This document shows positions 9,243 through 20,196 of a DNA stretch of 28,031 bases, in pieces. The position numbers were made by a program, and so were the translations under genes. Under the pieces are notes generated by a model. It was not told where the DNA came from. It saw only the letters and a program-made list of their open reading frames with translations, and searched no databases. Source of the DNA: Aureococcus anophagefferens. Taxonomy: Eukaryota > Sar > Pelagophyceae > Pelagomonadales > Pelagomonadaceae. The stretch lies in the NCBI RefSeq assembly GCF_000186865.1, contig NW_008705580.1:586319-614349 (forward strand), given 5' to 3'. Each line of letters opens with the position of its first letter. Position 1 is the first letter of the stretch.

Positions 9243-10656
9243 GCAGTGCAACGATCCCAGGGCTTTGAGGTCCGCAAACATGCGGGTCAGGCACATAAAA
9301 AGACGCGACATCCGGACGATTGCGAGGCGACGCAAACGGGCAGCCCCAGGGGGTGGAATGAGGCGCGGCAGCTTCCCCCGACCCGATTTTCGGTCGTCTT
9401 CGAGTCACAGAGCGTCGGGAATCGTTCATCATGAGGGCGATCAGATGCCCTCGCGGCAGCTCTTCGGCTCGAGCCGATTTGATCGAGATCACCTCACCGG
9501 CTCCGGGAGGCGCGCGGCGCCGCGGGTGACACGGCGCTCACTGCGCAATGCATGAGGCGTTCGGGCCGCTGCAACCTTGACAGGCCACTCGGGAGGGACA
9601 TTCCAGGGGGGGTTTACTCGAGATGCAGCGGCCCGCTCGACCCCTGGAACTAAGCTGGGCCCCTCGTCGGTCGCCCCCCACCGTTAACGGCCGTTCTCGT
9701 CATCCACGGGCTGCCCCGACGCGAACTTCGTAACTATTAGTTGCTCGCCTTCGACCGATGGTCTTTCCCGAGAGACTCGCAGCCGGGCCAAAGGCGCGAC
9801 ATGGTCCACAGACCAAGCGCCGCGCCAAGTCCTAGAACCGCCGCTTCGGATGCCCGAGTCGGAAACCGAGGTCGCGCTACAACTTCATGATGTCACGGCC
9901 GAGCGTCAACAATCGAGCAAATCCACTTCAAGTTACGACCTGTGTTTGGCTGGATGATGATAGGTGGTCTACGCTCACTGGCAGTAATTCGTTACGGGAA
10001 ACATATATAACTGGACTGAGTGTAGGGCAGGGCGGGTTCTTCATTTGCGCCGCAGGAGGGTGGTGGGTAGTCTCGGGGAAGGGGATGACATGGCGCATGC
10101 CAAATCCTAAGTCTGAATGGAAGGCCGACAGGCACTCCTCGGCGGCGTCCATAGCGGGCCAAAGTTCGAAACACCTCGATTGCGGGAAATTTCGGCTCGA
10201 CTATTCTCTACGTGTAAAAGACCATAATGTGTGCGGTGTAGTGATGGTGAGGGGTGGGTGAGGGGTCGCATCGCCACGATCGTCGCGCGCAGGCCCCAGG
10301 CTTTGTAGGCTTCATCTCCCATGTAGTTGAAATGCTTGAGGGAGCTCTAGCTGTGTTTGGGACCCACTCGACCCGGCCAATATCCCGGGGCGGCTAGCTC
10401 CACGCATATAGTCCTCGCCGCGCGGCTGGCGCCTGGAAAAGTTCTGCTTTTCAGCCTGGCAGCATGTTAGAATGTTCTGGGGTGCGACCTTGGTCCGGGG
10501 CGCCCCCCGAGCGCTCCCCGGCGCTGCGAGCTGTAGGATTTCAACACAGCTATTGGCTTGCCAGATTCGCTAGCGGCTTTCGAAGGTACGCCATGGAGCT
10601 CCATTTTATTATGCTGATGTCGTGCCCCCACCTTTGGGGCTCAAATAGCCTGGTGT
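8490..10656. other. Gene-poor region upstream of trpS, with GC-rich islands
   Basis: No gene is supported over this 2.2 kb. At 8560-8830 a GC-rich island is open in three minus-strand frames; one of them (8736-8518) has a fairly protein-like composition (KYKIKRAAVDWTGEG) but no recognisable family. The part from 9180 to 9560 is also GC-rich and open on both strands because of the CGG tract. From 9590 to 10650 I see only unremarkable non-coding DNA. The trpS promoter should lie just above 8490. Confidence 0.45.
9205..9246. repeat. (CGG)n trinucleotide microsatellite
   Basis: An almost pure run of CGG units interrupted by CAG. It makes artificial long open frames encoding poly-Ala on the plus strand and poly-Pro on the minus strand; neither looks like a gene. 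Confidence 0.95.
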
Positions 10657-12540
10657 CTATACATGTCCCACGGCTGCCGCCGTCTTTGCATGGGCGTTGA
10701 GTTTTTCAACAAGGTTGGTGCAGCATTCCTTGACGGCTTTGTAGTCAGTCTCACGACCTTTACTCTCGACATATTCTTGTAGATGAAAAATGGTTTGACC
10801 GTACGTTCGTAACTTAGCTTCAAGAGTTGAGAGAGCCTTGGCAGCTTCTGAGGCCTGAATTTTACCCTTGAGAGCTTCGTACTTCGCTGTCAAATGCGTG
10901 ACCTACGCCATAGTTATCAGCTCGAGTTGAAGCGTGCTCTTTGTCAAAGCACCTGGGATTTTACAGACTCACGACGACCCTGATATTCTTTGAGCAATCT
11001 AGAAAGAGCACTCATTGTGGCTGCTGCACGATGGCGGAGACCTTCGACGTCATCAAATTCAGTCATATCACTTCTCATCACCTCCATCTTCTGCTGCAGT
11101 GAAGATAATTCAATCTGGATCTTTTCATCGAGATTTTCAATTTTAATCATCTCAGCTTCCCGCTGTTTGCGCTCCTGAATTAGGCGCTGAGTAGTTTGTT
11201 GACTAGACTCGAGCTGGCGTTCTTTGAAGGTCGCCTCGTCGCGCATCTCACGTAGGCGCTGCTGCGAAGGCATGGAATGCTGTTGCTCGAGACCCTGTGA
11301 CACGTGCTCAAGGAGGGCAACAATGACATCTTGGGTTTGCTGCTGGTCTCGCAGTGTTGACGTGCGCGTGGCTTCAAACTGGGAAATAAAACTCGACATT
11401 TCGTCATCTCGTTGTCGTAGCTTTTCGTATTTGTCCTTGTCGCCCCCAGATTCGCCTTTCCGTTCCTTGAACTCATCGTGGAGTTCGACAAGCTGCTTCT
11501 GCGCGACTGCGGTTTTGTCTCTGAAATCCTTCGCGAGTCCGTCGTACTCTTTAAGCCCTCTGGACTGTGTCTCAACGCGTCGTTTGAGCTTGACTAGCAC
11601 CTCTTTGGGATCGACTAGCTCCCAGATCGCGAGTTCGTCGACAAGGCTACGTTCCTCGTTCTGCAGTCTTGCCCGTCGCTTCAAGAGATGCGCATACTCA
11701 TCCGAGTATGATTGACGGTGACTTGGGCCCTCGAGATCGTGTATCCGAGCAATCACAGCATCCATTTCAGTTAGGGCCACATCTTGTTTGCCCATGAGCT
11801 CTGTAGACTGGTCAAGAAGCCGATTATATCTATTTAGCTTTTCAGGCTCGAGGTCATTGATTTTTCGCTGTGCAAGCTCGTGCAAGTCGCGGATCTGTGC
11901 GTCAATTTGCTTGGTTTCCTCGTCTTTTTGTTTCTTCAAAACAAAAATTCGATCGACCTCATTGGCAAATTGCTTGTTCTTAGCCCGAAACTCAGTGATG
12001 TATTCGTTGAGCTCGCCGGGGTCGGTGCCTGTGTGAACGTAGCGCTAGGGCCCACTAGAGACGGTGTGACACGGGGGCGTGCTTACGCGAGCCTTGTCCA
12101 TGGCTAGATTGTAGTCCGCTAATGTGCCCTCGAGAGCACGGACTTCGTTGAGCAGAATCTCATGGCGTTTTTGAAGCCCGCCGTACTCATTCATAGATCT
12201 TTCGTGGTGTTTGTGCTCCGTTTGTAATGCGTGGATTTCATTTGTCAGTTCTGTGACCTGTGGTGATCTAGTCAACAAAGAGACTCGAGGCAAATCTTAC
12301 TTTACTTCTTAGGATTCCGACGTAATAGGAAGAGTCCTGGACCTGTCTCGCTGGCCCTTGAGCTGTCTTCATCCCTCGCATCCCCTGCTGTGTCACAGGC
12401 CTGTCAGACACATTTACAGTTGTCCCAAGAGCAACGCCCTGCGCCGCGGTAGTTCCCATAGACGAAGTTAAATTTCCACGGGTCCCAATCATTTGCCGTG
12501 ACATCGCCGTCGAAATCGGTCGACCCGCCGAAGAATGCAT
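10657..12540 (-). CDS. IFT74: Intraflagellar transport protein IFT74, 4 exons
   Basis: Core subunit of the IFT-B complex. It pairs with IFT81 to carry tubulin and other cargo along the cilium. Exons in coding order: 12540-12301, 12257-12087, 12044-10965, 10902-10657 (1737 nt, 578 aa; human IFT74 is about 600). The basic, Ser/Gly-rich N-terminus contains RPVTQQG..GMKTAQGP (47-63) and SSYYVGILRSK (70-80), which is diagnostic. From residue 81 to about 560 the protein is heptad-rich coiled coil, ending in the conserved LTAKYEALK...TDYKAVKECC region. Introns are 43, 42 and 62 nt; the first has a strong GTAAGA donor. The start at 12540 was chosen over non-ATG codons upstream. The join of exons 2 and 3 (acceptor CTAG at 12045) is the least certain. 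Confidence 0.95.
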
Positions 12541-13616
12541 TGTTTTAAACACGGAGCACTCGCCGAGCGGTGTCAGTTTAACAGATAACAATTTAAAATG
12601 ACCAGGATACTTTCAGAGGCCGTTCGAGCCGATCGCATCGGGAATCGATGAATTCAATAGCAGGCGTTATCGGCAGGCGAAGCATGATTTCAGCGCAGTG
12701 ACTTCCCTGCGGCCGTTCGCGTACTACAACTCCCCGCAAAAGCTCGCCGCGTCGCGCCGACGGCGCGGAACGCGGCGGGGGCCACGAAACCGGGCGCCTC
12801 GCGACGAGATAATGATTTGGTATCTGCGGAGTTCGCATCGCTGCGCTGCAGCACGTCGGCTGGCCCAGGCCGAGGCATAACATCACCGAAGGCATCGTTG
12901 CAGCGGTACGTCGCTCGGGCCGTCGAGGTGCTGCGCGGACGCGATCGGAGACGTTGCGCGACCGGAGACGATTTTCCTCGCCGACGCGTTAACGCGGGTC
13001 CACGAGGCCCCCGGCGACGCACTGGATCTGCAACGCGCTACGCACCGGCCACGCGGGCGACGTCGTGGGCTTCCTGGTCGAGGGGCGGCCGGGATCCGCG
13101 CGGGGCCGCGTGCGAACGATCTCAGCTGCTGCGGGCCCAGGGCGCGTCGCGGCGCCGCGCATCGAGGTTCGAGCGTCACCGGCTGCGGCGACGTCTTGTA
13201 CGCCCCCGGGCGATGGTGACGGCCGCCGAATCGCCTCGGGGAGCGCTGGAGAGCGACACTGCGGGGTCAAAACTACCAGTATATACACAGAAGCCCTCTT
13301 AATTGACCTACTAGTATAGCGTACCGTGGGGACGACGCTGCTTCGCCAGCGAATGCGGACCTCGAAGTCACTGGGATCGTTGCACAGTTCCGCGTTCCGG
13401 CGGCGCTGCAGGGCCATGAGCACCGCTCAATGATCATACTCGCGCGAGCGCGCGCTTCGGACGTTGCATATCCAAATACATGCACGAGAATCTAACTCTT
13501 GGACTCGGACAATTGGTTTGCCGGGAGCAAACGATAAAAAAATTTAACTTCCGGCCTTATTACTGAAACTGGGAGCGGGCGGCTAAAATAAACTTTATAT
13601 ACGATATATACGACGT
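12541..13616. promoter_or_regulatory. Divergent intergenic region, IFT74 / DOT1-like, with a GC-rich relic
   Basis: IFT74 and the methyltransferase are transcribed away from each other from this 1.1-kb spacer. An AT-rich stretch directly before the methyltransferase ATG has TATATACGATATATA (13597-13611), about 5-20 nt before the start, so either the 5' UTR is extremely short or this is not a TATA box. The middle (12690-13270) is GC-rich. Two plus-strand frames there give protein-like pieces (ETIFLADALTRVHEAPGDAL, then WICNALRTGHAGDVVGFLVE one frame over), compatible with a frameshifted relic. No family was recognised. Confidence 0.4.
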
Positions 13617-14772
13617 ATGGAGGCCGATCCAACAAGGCTATACCTTTTGAGTGTGCTGTTTACCAATGATCAAGTCCTCACAAGTAATGCAAATGCACAT
13701 CTCAAAGAAGTTATTTTGCGTCGAGATGAAAGGTTGCTGAACCTTGCGCAAATCTTGGATTCTAGGAGTAATTTGCCCAATGCCACGCCCATTGATGTTA
13801 TCCATGACGTCATCCAGGACGAGGCCCATGTCCTATACACTAAGCTTTTCGAACGGTGCTCTCTAGATGTGGCAAAATCCCTTAGTAAGACTGAGCGCGA
13901 AGCCAACGACCTCGAGGACGAGAAATCGCTTATATATGGAGAAGTCGACTTTAAGTGCGTCACGCGCCCTGCGTCGATATCTATTGAAAGTGCGCCAGGT
14001 ACTTTGCTCGCGTCATTCGTAAGATAAACCCAGGCAAAGGAACTAAATTTTATGACCTCGGCAGTGGCTCTTCGAAGGCACTCTTCATTGCGCGGCGAGC
14101 CAACATGGAAACTCAGTACTGCCCAGATTTAAAGTGATCCCGGTATAGGCTGCTTCGCGACTTTGACTGCTGTTGTGGTGTCGAGGTTCTTGCGGGTCTC
14201 CACACTGCCGCACACTCAGTTGCGAGTGAATTCAGCGAAAAAATTGCTCCGATGCTGGACTTGAATACATCCCAGAGGGTCTACTTACAATGCGCGTCAT
14301 TCTTGCATGTAGACTGGTCCGATGGAGACGTTGTTTTTGCAAACTCCACTTGCTTTGGGGATGAGCTTATGTTGGCTATGACCAGACAGGCAGAAAGACT
14401 CAAGCCCGGCTCCATCTTTATTTCATTTACAAAGCGTTTGAATTCTAGCGCATTCGACATCCTTGAGAGGAAACGCTACTGCATGAGTGAGCATCAGATA
14501 CCAAGACATAGAAATCGAATAAGCCACCTTCCTTAGGCTGGGGTCCCGCAACTGTATTTGTCCAAGTGCGCAAAACTCATGATGGGACCTCCAGCTTCAT
14601 GACCAGCCTTGTTGACATAACTGGTGATAGCTCATACGATGGTGATATCACGGAAGCATGTGAAATCAACATGGCCAAAGGCTGTGTATCTGCAATAATA
14701 TCGCCACCCACTAGCTTATATCATGATGTTGATTTAGTAGATTTCCCCCGCCTTCGTACGCTCGCCAGCTAG
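13617..14772 (+). CDS. DOT1-like SAM-dependent methyltransferase, 4 exons
   Basis: Exons 13617-13954, 13999-14115, 14149-14486, 14537-14772 (1029 nt, 342 aa). This is a class I methyltransferase with the DOT1-type layout: a helical N-terminus, YGEVDF (entry loop), FYDLGSGSSKALFIA (SAM motif I, 130-144), an acidic GVEVLAGLH (162-170), DWSDGDVVFANSTCFGDEL (207-225), a LKPGSIFISFTKRL strand-turn and a final YCMSWGPATVFVQVRK strand. By family it would methylate histone H3 (K79-like) or a related substrate. In classical Dot1 the block after motif I is NNFAF; here it is NSTCF, so the substrate is open. Introns are 44, 33 and 50 nt; the 33-nt one is the shortest in the window and the join I trust least. 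The C-terminal tail after about residue 290 is unassigned. Confidence 0.8.
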
Positions 14773-15160
14773 TGCGCATCACAGCTTTTTTCTTCGTCCA
14801 AGTGACAAATAGTATTCTGCGACATCGAAGTCGATTCCCAGTTCAGCTGGATCGAGGGCCGGCGTAGATGCAAAGGGAAACTCAAGGGAGAATAGCAAGC
14901 AAGCCCAAATCAAAGCAAACAAGGGACGCAGGGATGTTGGCTTTTCCGGTCCGCAAGTAGGACCGAGCGTCCGCAAGCAGCCGACGTCACTCCTCCCCAC
15001 CGGGACGACCGTGAACGGAGCCTGCCTTCCTGAAACAGGGTCCGACGAGTCGGGCTGCAGGTGGGGTGGGCCCTAACCAAGCTCATCCAAACTGTCTCTA
15101 CCCGGCATTATCTGAGCGACCAGAACTAAACTCGGCAATGCTCGAACACAGGGGTCCTTT
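14773..15160. other. Spacer between DOT1-like gene and mobile-element island
   Basis: No gene seen. It becomes GC-rich from about 14940 and carries two TCCGCAAG copies (about 14950 and 14971). The left arm of the inverted repeat begins at 15161, without an obvious target-site duplication at this edge. Confidence 0.4.
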
Positions 15161-15325
15161 GAATGCGGGAAATATGGCGCTTTCTAGTTTTGGGCCCGCC
15201 CGGGGCCCGAACGCGGGAAATTCGACGCTTTCTAGTTTGGAACCCCCCCCCCCCCCCGGCGCCTGAGCAAAGCCCGCAGCTGCCGACCCAAAATTGTCGG
15301 TGGCGTTTCGGGTTCCTTGGGGTCC
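15161..15325 (+). repeat. Left inverted-repeat arm
   Basis: It pairs with 18131-18293 in reverse complement. Each arm holds two tandem versions of a 40-bp unit containing CGCGGGAAATTCGACGCTTT and TAGTTTGGGCCC, then a variable C-tract (15 C at 15243-15257), GGCGCCTGAG.AAAGCCC, CAGCTGCCGACCCAAAATT and GTTTCGGGTTCCTTGGGG. Similarity stops sharply on the inner side after 15322. Confidence 0.88.
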
Positions 15326-15460
15326 CGTCCGGCGCAAGGGGGTTTCTGGGCGAGGTTCTGCCCCCTGTACTAATGGGAAGTTAAACAAACTGACACAAGC
15401 CAACTCACGAAATCTAGTTAGCGGCCGGAGGGACGTGTACTACACCTCCTGAAAATTTGC

Positions 15461-15476
15461 CGCGCGCGCGCGCGCG
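15461..15476. repeat. (CG)8 dinucleotide run
   Basis: Pure alternating CG, which could adopt Z-form DNA. It lies just inside the left arm of the inverted-repeat island. Confidence 0.95.
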
Positions 15477-16185
15477 GGTCTAGTGCGGGTTGAAAGTCAA
15501 CTTGTCGCGAATACTTTTCTTGAAACGATCCTCACGCCCGAGTGTCTCAAAATGTACGACGCTGCCGCACTTCAAGATACAAAACCCCAGGATCCTTTCG
15601 TTTCAAGGGTTTGTTTTTCGCACTGGATGGACCAATAAGAAACCGGTGACCAGCATTCGACGCCTCGATGGGAAAATGACTAGAGGTGGGAGGCCACCAC
15701 TACAGCCGACGCCGTAATATTCGATAATCCCAAGTCCCTCGAGCTGACCCAGCTCTAGGTCACGAGCAATTACCCGAGAAGCGGTGCTGCCGACCCAGAT
15801 GACCCAATTCCCCCAGCGTCATCCCCTAGGATACCAATCCCCCGTATCCTCCTCCTCCTTAACCTAGCCTATAACGCCAGTGCTATGGTTCACCTCATTT
15901 GGGTCATGCTCCCACAGCGCTACTACCTGTGAAGCTAACCTGCTACCTACACATACCTGCACATCACGCAGAGCCTGCACACGCAGCGCTACAACAAGAG
16001 CGCGGCGCCACAGCCGCCGCCGCTCCGCCGCGCGCCGACCGCGCGGCAGCGCGCGCTCTGCGCGCGGGATCATCGCGGCCCCAGCGCCCGCCCCATCCAC
16101 CCCGCCAGCGGCTGCGCCGCGCGGAAGAGCCCCAACAGCTCCAGGGCCTGAAGTGCGCCCTCAACCTACTCCACGTCGCCCAGCG

Positions 16186-16740
16186 ATGGCGACCGTCGAC
16201 GAAGAGTTCCGGCGACAATACCGCGACGTCGCCCCGTTCAATCCCACATCAAAAGATCGGGCGCACAACACACAGCAGTTCATCATATTCCTGCAGAAGA
16301 TGAGCCAGGTGCAGCCGCTCCTGCGCGTCCTCGTCAAGGCGACGAAACCGACCTTCGCCACGCCCCGGTCCGGCGACTACGACACGTACGTCAACGGCCT
16401 CGAGGAGGACCAAGGCGCCATCTTCGAGTCGCACCTCTTGTACCTCGTCTCGTCCAAGACGGCCGGCGTCGCGCAGCAGCTCGCCTCGATCGAACTGCTC
16501 GAGCACAACTCGGCGAAACGGGCCTTCTTCGAGCTCATCGAGCGCTACACGCAGTGCAAGGACGGCGGCGCCGCAACGCTTAGAATGCTCCAGGGCATGC
16601 GTTGGCGGGACCACCCGTCCCCCGACCGCTTATACGTCGCCATCCGCACCGCACCGGCGCCGGCCAGCCCAGCCGAGGCCATGCGGCAGCTCATCAACGG
16701 GTTGATGCGCACGCTCGAGGAAGACCTTGACCTGGCTCCG
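16186..16740 (+). pseudogene. Retrotransposon gag-like fragment
   Basis: The frame is open from 15880, but protein-like sequence starts at the ATG at 16186 (MATVDEEFRRQYRDV). The stretch FESHLLYLVSSKTAGVAQQL...SAKRAFFELIERYTQ followed by LRMLQGMRW has the pattern of Copia-type gag (UBN2-like) domains, where a short helical repeat precedes 'A.., L...Y' and a leucine-spaced helix. No CCHC knuckle, protease, integrase or reverse transcriptase follows: after about 16740 the frame only reads the antisense of the neighbouring transposase-like gene. I call it a truncated relic. The family assignment is from pattern memory only. Confidence 0.42.
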
Positions 16741-17847
16741 GCCCTTGGCCGCGGCGACGCGAGCCATGGAGCGCGCCGTGAAGCGCGAGTGCTCCCGCTG
16801 GCCCACCTCCACGCCGTTGAGGTCCGCGAGGTCCACGGAAGACTCGTAGGTCTGCAGCGCATCGTGGCGCTTCGCCATGGAGAGGACGATGCGAAAGAGG
16901 TTCGCCATGGCCTTCTCCTCGCGGAGCTCCTGGGCGCTAAAGACCGCGTTGAGGACCGTCTGCCGCGTCGAGTCCTCCTCGCGCTCGACGCATCGCTTGT
17001 GGAGCGTGCAGACGTCCCGGCCGTCGCCGCCGAAGTGCGACGCGGCGGCCGCCCGTAGCGCCTTCGCGTCGTCCGTGTCGCGCAGCGGGTTGGACGCGCC
17101 CTTGAGCCACTTGCTCCCCGTCGAGCGGCCGTCGAGGGCGACCTCCTTCCAGTGCTTCGAGCACGTGTAGCAGAAGACGCGGCCGTCGGGCGTGACGCAG
17201 GTGTGCTTGGCGTGGGCCTCGAGGCCGCGCAGCGCGGCGCGCCCGGCCACGGCGTCATTGGCCGCCGCGACCTGGGTCTCGAGCGCGTCGGCGGCCGACC
17301 GCGCGTCCCGCGCGACGCGCTCCATCTCCGCGAGCTGGCCCTGGTATTCGCGCCGGACGCTCTCGGCCTGCTCGGCGTAGGCCGCGCGGCACAACTTCTG
17401 CATGGACTCCATCTCCGCGCTGAACTGCGTGTGCAGCTGCGTGGTGAAGACGCCCGCGAACTGCTTCGCCAACCAGTCGACGTCCGCGCCGCCGTTTCCC
17501 AGCGCCTGCACGATCCCCGCGCTCACGCCGCCGGCGACGCCCGGTGGAAGCGCGACGGCTGCCGGCGGCGGGCCCGCGACGCGCGCCGACGCCGCGGCCG
17601 CGAGGTCACGTTCCTCCTGCTCCTTCGCTTCCTGCGCTTCCTTGAGCTCGCGTTTGCGTTTCCGCTCGGCCTTCTCGTCCTCCGCGATCTGCCAAGGCGT
17701 TCGGACTGGGGCCGTGTTGTCAGGTTTCGCCTTCTTCTGGTAGGGGCCGCGCGACGCGCCGCGCTTGACGCCGCTGCCTTCGCCTCCCATCGCGTCAGAG
17801 AGGTCCCTCGTCGACCGCGATGTCGGCAAATTGCATGATGAGTTCAT
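16735..17847 (-). pseudogene. hAT-like transposase N-terminal part (truncated)
   Basis: Open from 17847 (an alternative Met at 17790 begins MGGEGSGVKRG). In order: a basic Lys/Glu-rich segment, an Ala/Gly-rich linker, a coiled coil, then a zinc-finger-like region (RVFCYTCSKHWKEV, WLKGASNPLRD, then a Cys/His cluster CTLHKRC) and LFRIVLSMAKRHDALQTYES followed by LNGVEVGQREHSRFTA. This order matches the TTF/ZNF862-type finger and the start of the hAT transposase body. The catalytic RNase H-like part and the dimerisation domain are absent, because the sequence runs into the gag-like fragment at about 16740. Strong third-position GC, unlike the host genes. It could instead be an uncharacterised DNA-binding protein. 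Confidence 0.45.
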
Positions 17848-18130
17848 CGCGCCTCGTTTACCTTCGTCGGGGATCTGCGCCGCCCGCCAGTTCCGCGCGG
17901 GCTTCGGGCTTCTTAAAACACGCGCAAACGTCGAAAATCCGCGCTATGTTTACTTCAACTTTACTGCACGTTACCTTCTAGGGCGCTGGAGGCCGGTAGA
18001 GTATACCCTTCGATGAACTCGGACGGGCGAGCGCGGGACACGCATAGAGACGCGCCGCTCGACGGGTTTTAAAATCTAGCCGAGCACCGGTTACCTCAGC
18101 AACCTAACTTCAGCTGTCGATCTCGTCTCT

Positions 18131-18293
18131 GCCCCAAGGAACCCGAAACGCGCCCGAGAATTTTGGGTCGGCAGCTGGGGGCTTTACTCAGGCGCTGGGG
18201 GGGCGGGTGGGGCCCAAACCAGAAAGCGTCGAATTTCCCGCGTTCGGAGTGGGAGGGGCCCAAACTAGAAGGCGCCGAATATCCTGCGTTGAA
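18131..18293 (-). repeat. Right inverted-repeat arm
   Basis: Reverse complement of the left arm at 15161-15325; the corresponding C-tract is a G-run of 7 near 18197-18203. The block at 17950-17983 (TTACTTCAACTTTACTGCAC) is shared with the decayed copy at 6989, so the repeat family extends inward from this arm by about 180 bp. The arm ends only about 120 bp from the stop codon of the B56 gene. Confidence 0.88.
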
Positions 18294-18415
18294 CCCCCAG
18301 GCGGCCCTCGGGCGTGTTGTCTAAGGACCGTCCGTCCGCCCGACGTGGAGCCTTCGCACTATCAAGGGCTCGCGATTGCGGATCACGGTCGCCAGATGCA
18401 TCCCAAGGCCAGTGA

Positions 18416-20196
18416 CTAAACGCGCGCAATTTTGGCAATTGCAAAAATCTGCTCCCAACGTGCTTGCGTTGTGGCTTCAGTTTGGACCTTTGTGGCGGCT
18501 TCTTCTTCAGCACGCTCCTTGCAGGTATTGTAAGTCTTCATATCAAAGTCTTGGTAGACCTTCAGTACATTGGTTGCCTATGAAATATCCGTAACAAGGG
18601 GCACGTCATTACACGCTGAAATCCGAGCAAGCCCCTCCACGGTAGCATTCCAGTGCTTTTCTGATTTTTCCACCAGAGCAGTGTATATGATTGGTAAAAG
18701 CGTCGGGGCATGCTGCTTCGATAGACATCCATGATTAATCAGCTGGTCATTATTCCACAAAAATAAGGTCCTTTCTGTGACCTACAATTCTGACGCTTTC
18801 AGGCATATCTGATGCTCACATCTGGATAAATAGGACAGTTTCAAAAAACCTGAAAGTGCTCAGATGATAGACACTTGCGAATCTGCGCAGGGGATATTGC
18901 ATCGGATTCTTTTTGGAAAAGTCTCGAAGTAACTTTAACTGTGAAATTCACCAGCTCGAAGAGAGCATCACGCACAAGGAGCAGTGGCTCGTGGCCAAGC
19001 AGCTCCAATATCTCTTCGAGCTCATTCATGACAAGCACCTGTTTGGCCGAGGAAGACCAGGGCCAATACCGGATGAGGCCGTTCAGGATTGGGACAGCTG
19101 TATCAGGGTCCTTCTCAACAAATTGGATCACGCAATAGGACAATTGCTGATGATACAACGTAACACATTTGGGAATATGAAGTGGGATCAGTGCGCATTG
19201 GAGAAATTGGAGATGCTCTCTTTTCAGGGGGATTGCAAAGCCGTTGATGATAGATCCCAGAATTTCCAGGAGCTCACCAACACCGTTATGCCGTTCAGTC
19301 TCATAAACGAAACGGTAGAATACATTTGATATAGTCTTGCGTATGAATGATCTATGGCTCATGAACTTGCCATAGATCCGGTGTAAAATCGTCTTCAAAT
19401 AATCACGTTCACGCGGATCTTCTGAGTCAAATAATTCAATAAGACCTAATCAAAATCTAAAAACACTTCTTAATCATGCTAAAACTTCTGCGGGCAGCGA
19501 TTGCGCACGATAACAGAAGTTTGCATCGACGTATTTCTTGGCGACTTTCGCATTAACCTCAGATGAAACGATAAACCGTAAGAAGAATTCATATACTACT
19601 TGCAGATGTGGCCAAGACGGTTCAAGAACAGGTTCGTCTTCCTCTGGGTCATAGTCTTCGGTTTGTGGTGGCAATGACCGGCAAATATTCGCCCTAACGC
19701 AATTCATAATTGCCTATACTGGGTACGTGAGAGTTCCTAGCGGATATCTTTCACGCATTGGTTGACAGGCATGGATGCCTCCGTAAAGATTTTCTGACCT
19801 GCAGATGTGTTGACATAATCGACCAGTTCGAGAAGTGTCTGGCGCTTAATCTCCTTCTCTTTTTTCAATGATGCTGCCTGTAAAAAAGTAATTGAAACAA
19901 TGATTAGTATATGCACTCACATCTTCAAAATTGAAGACATGCGAACAGAGCTCCAGCTTTTGTTCAAACAAAGCCTCCCGCCTAAGAGGAGCAATGTTAA
20001 TATCGGGAGGAGCAATGATAATATCGGCGCACTTTGCGGCTGGGTAGTCGCGAAGCTGCGGCAATTCATCCATCTCCTTAGCCATGGCCTGTTTGCTCAG
20101 GCTTGTAGGCTTGCGCAGTGTCGCACTGTTTCCTTGTTGGTCATCAACAACCGATTCTTTTTTTTTTTTAGTTCCAGTACTGAACAAATTCACCAT
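18416..20196 (-). CDS. PP2A regulatory subunit B56 (B'), 6 exons
   Basis: Substrate-targeting subunit of protein phosphatase 2A: a HEAT-like solenoid that binds LxxIxE motifs and assembles with the scaffold and catalytic subunits. Exons in coding order: 20196-19921, 19877-19767, 19713-19509, 19445-18850, 18781-18605, 18559-18416 (1509 nt, 502 aa, normal size). Diagnostic blocks: [118 protein letters not shown] and [11 protein letters not shown]. Introns are 43, 53, 63, 68 and 45 nt. The last one (acceptor at 18560) was chosen because it restores alignment spacing; an earlier CATAG would leave only 27 nt. A T-run in exon 1 encodes KKKK. Head-to-head with CC2D2A. Confidence 0.97.

Larger units (their letters stand above)
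15161..18293. mobile_element. GC-rich transposon island bounded by 160-bp inverted repeats
   Basis: Two arms of about 160 bp, in opposite orientation and roughly 85% identical by eye, enclose 2.8 kb that is far richer in GC than the flanking host genes. Inside, a gag-like frame on the plus strand and a zinc-finger/hAT-like frame on the minus strand run towards each other and meet near 16740. Both look 3'-truncated at that point. It may be one element with terminal inverted repeats and two convergent genes, or two truncated elements joined tail to tail. No clear target-site duplication was found. Confidence 0.55.

Noticed and set aside
9142..9492. A minus-strand protein with a proline run
   Set aside because: The run is the CGG microsatellite read on the other strand; the flanks have no recognisable domain.
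9887..10261. A plus-strand 124-residue open frame
   Set aside because: No family, no splice continuation, no codon bias resembling neighbouring genes.
15880..17058. A single 392-residue plus-strand protein
   Set aside because: The first 102 codons and everything after about 16740 are low-complexity or antisense to the hAT-like frame; only 16186-16740 looks like protein.
17152..17838. A plus-strand 228-residue open frame
   Set aside because: Leu/Arg-rich antisense shadow of the hAT-like frame in GC-rich DNA.
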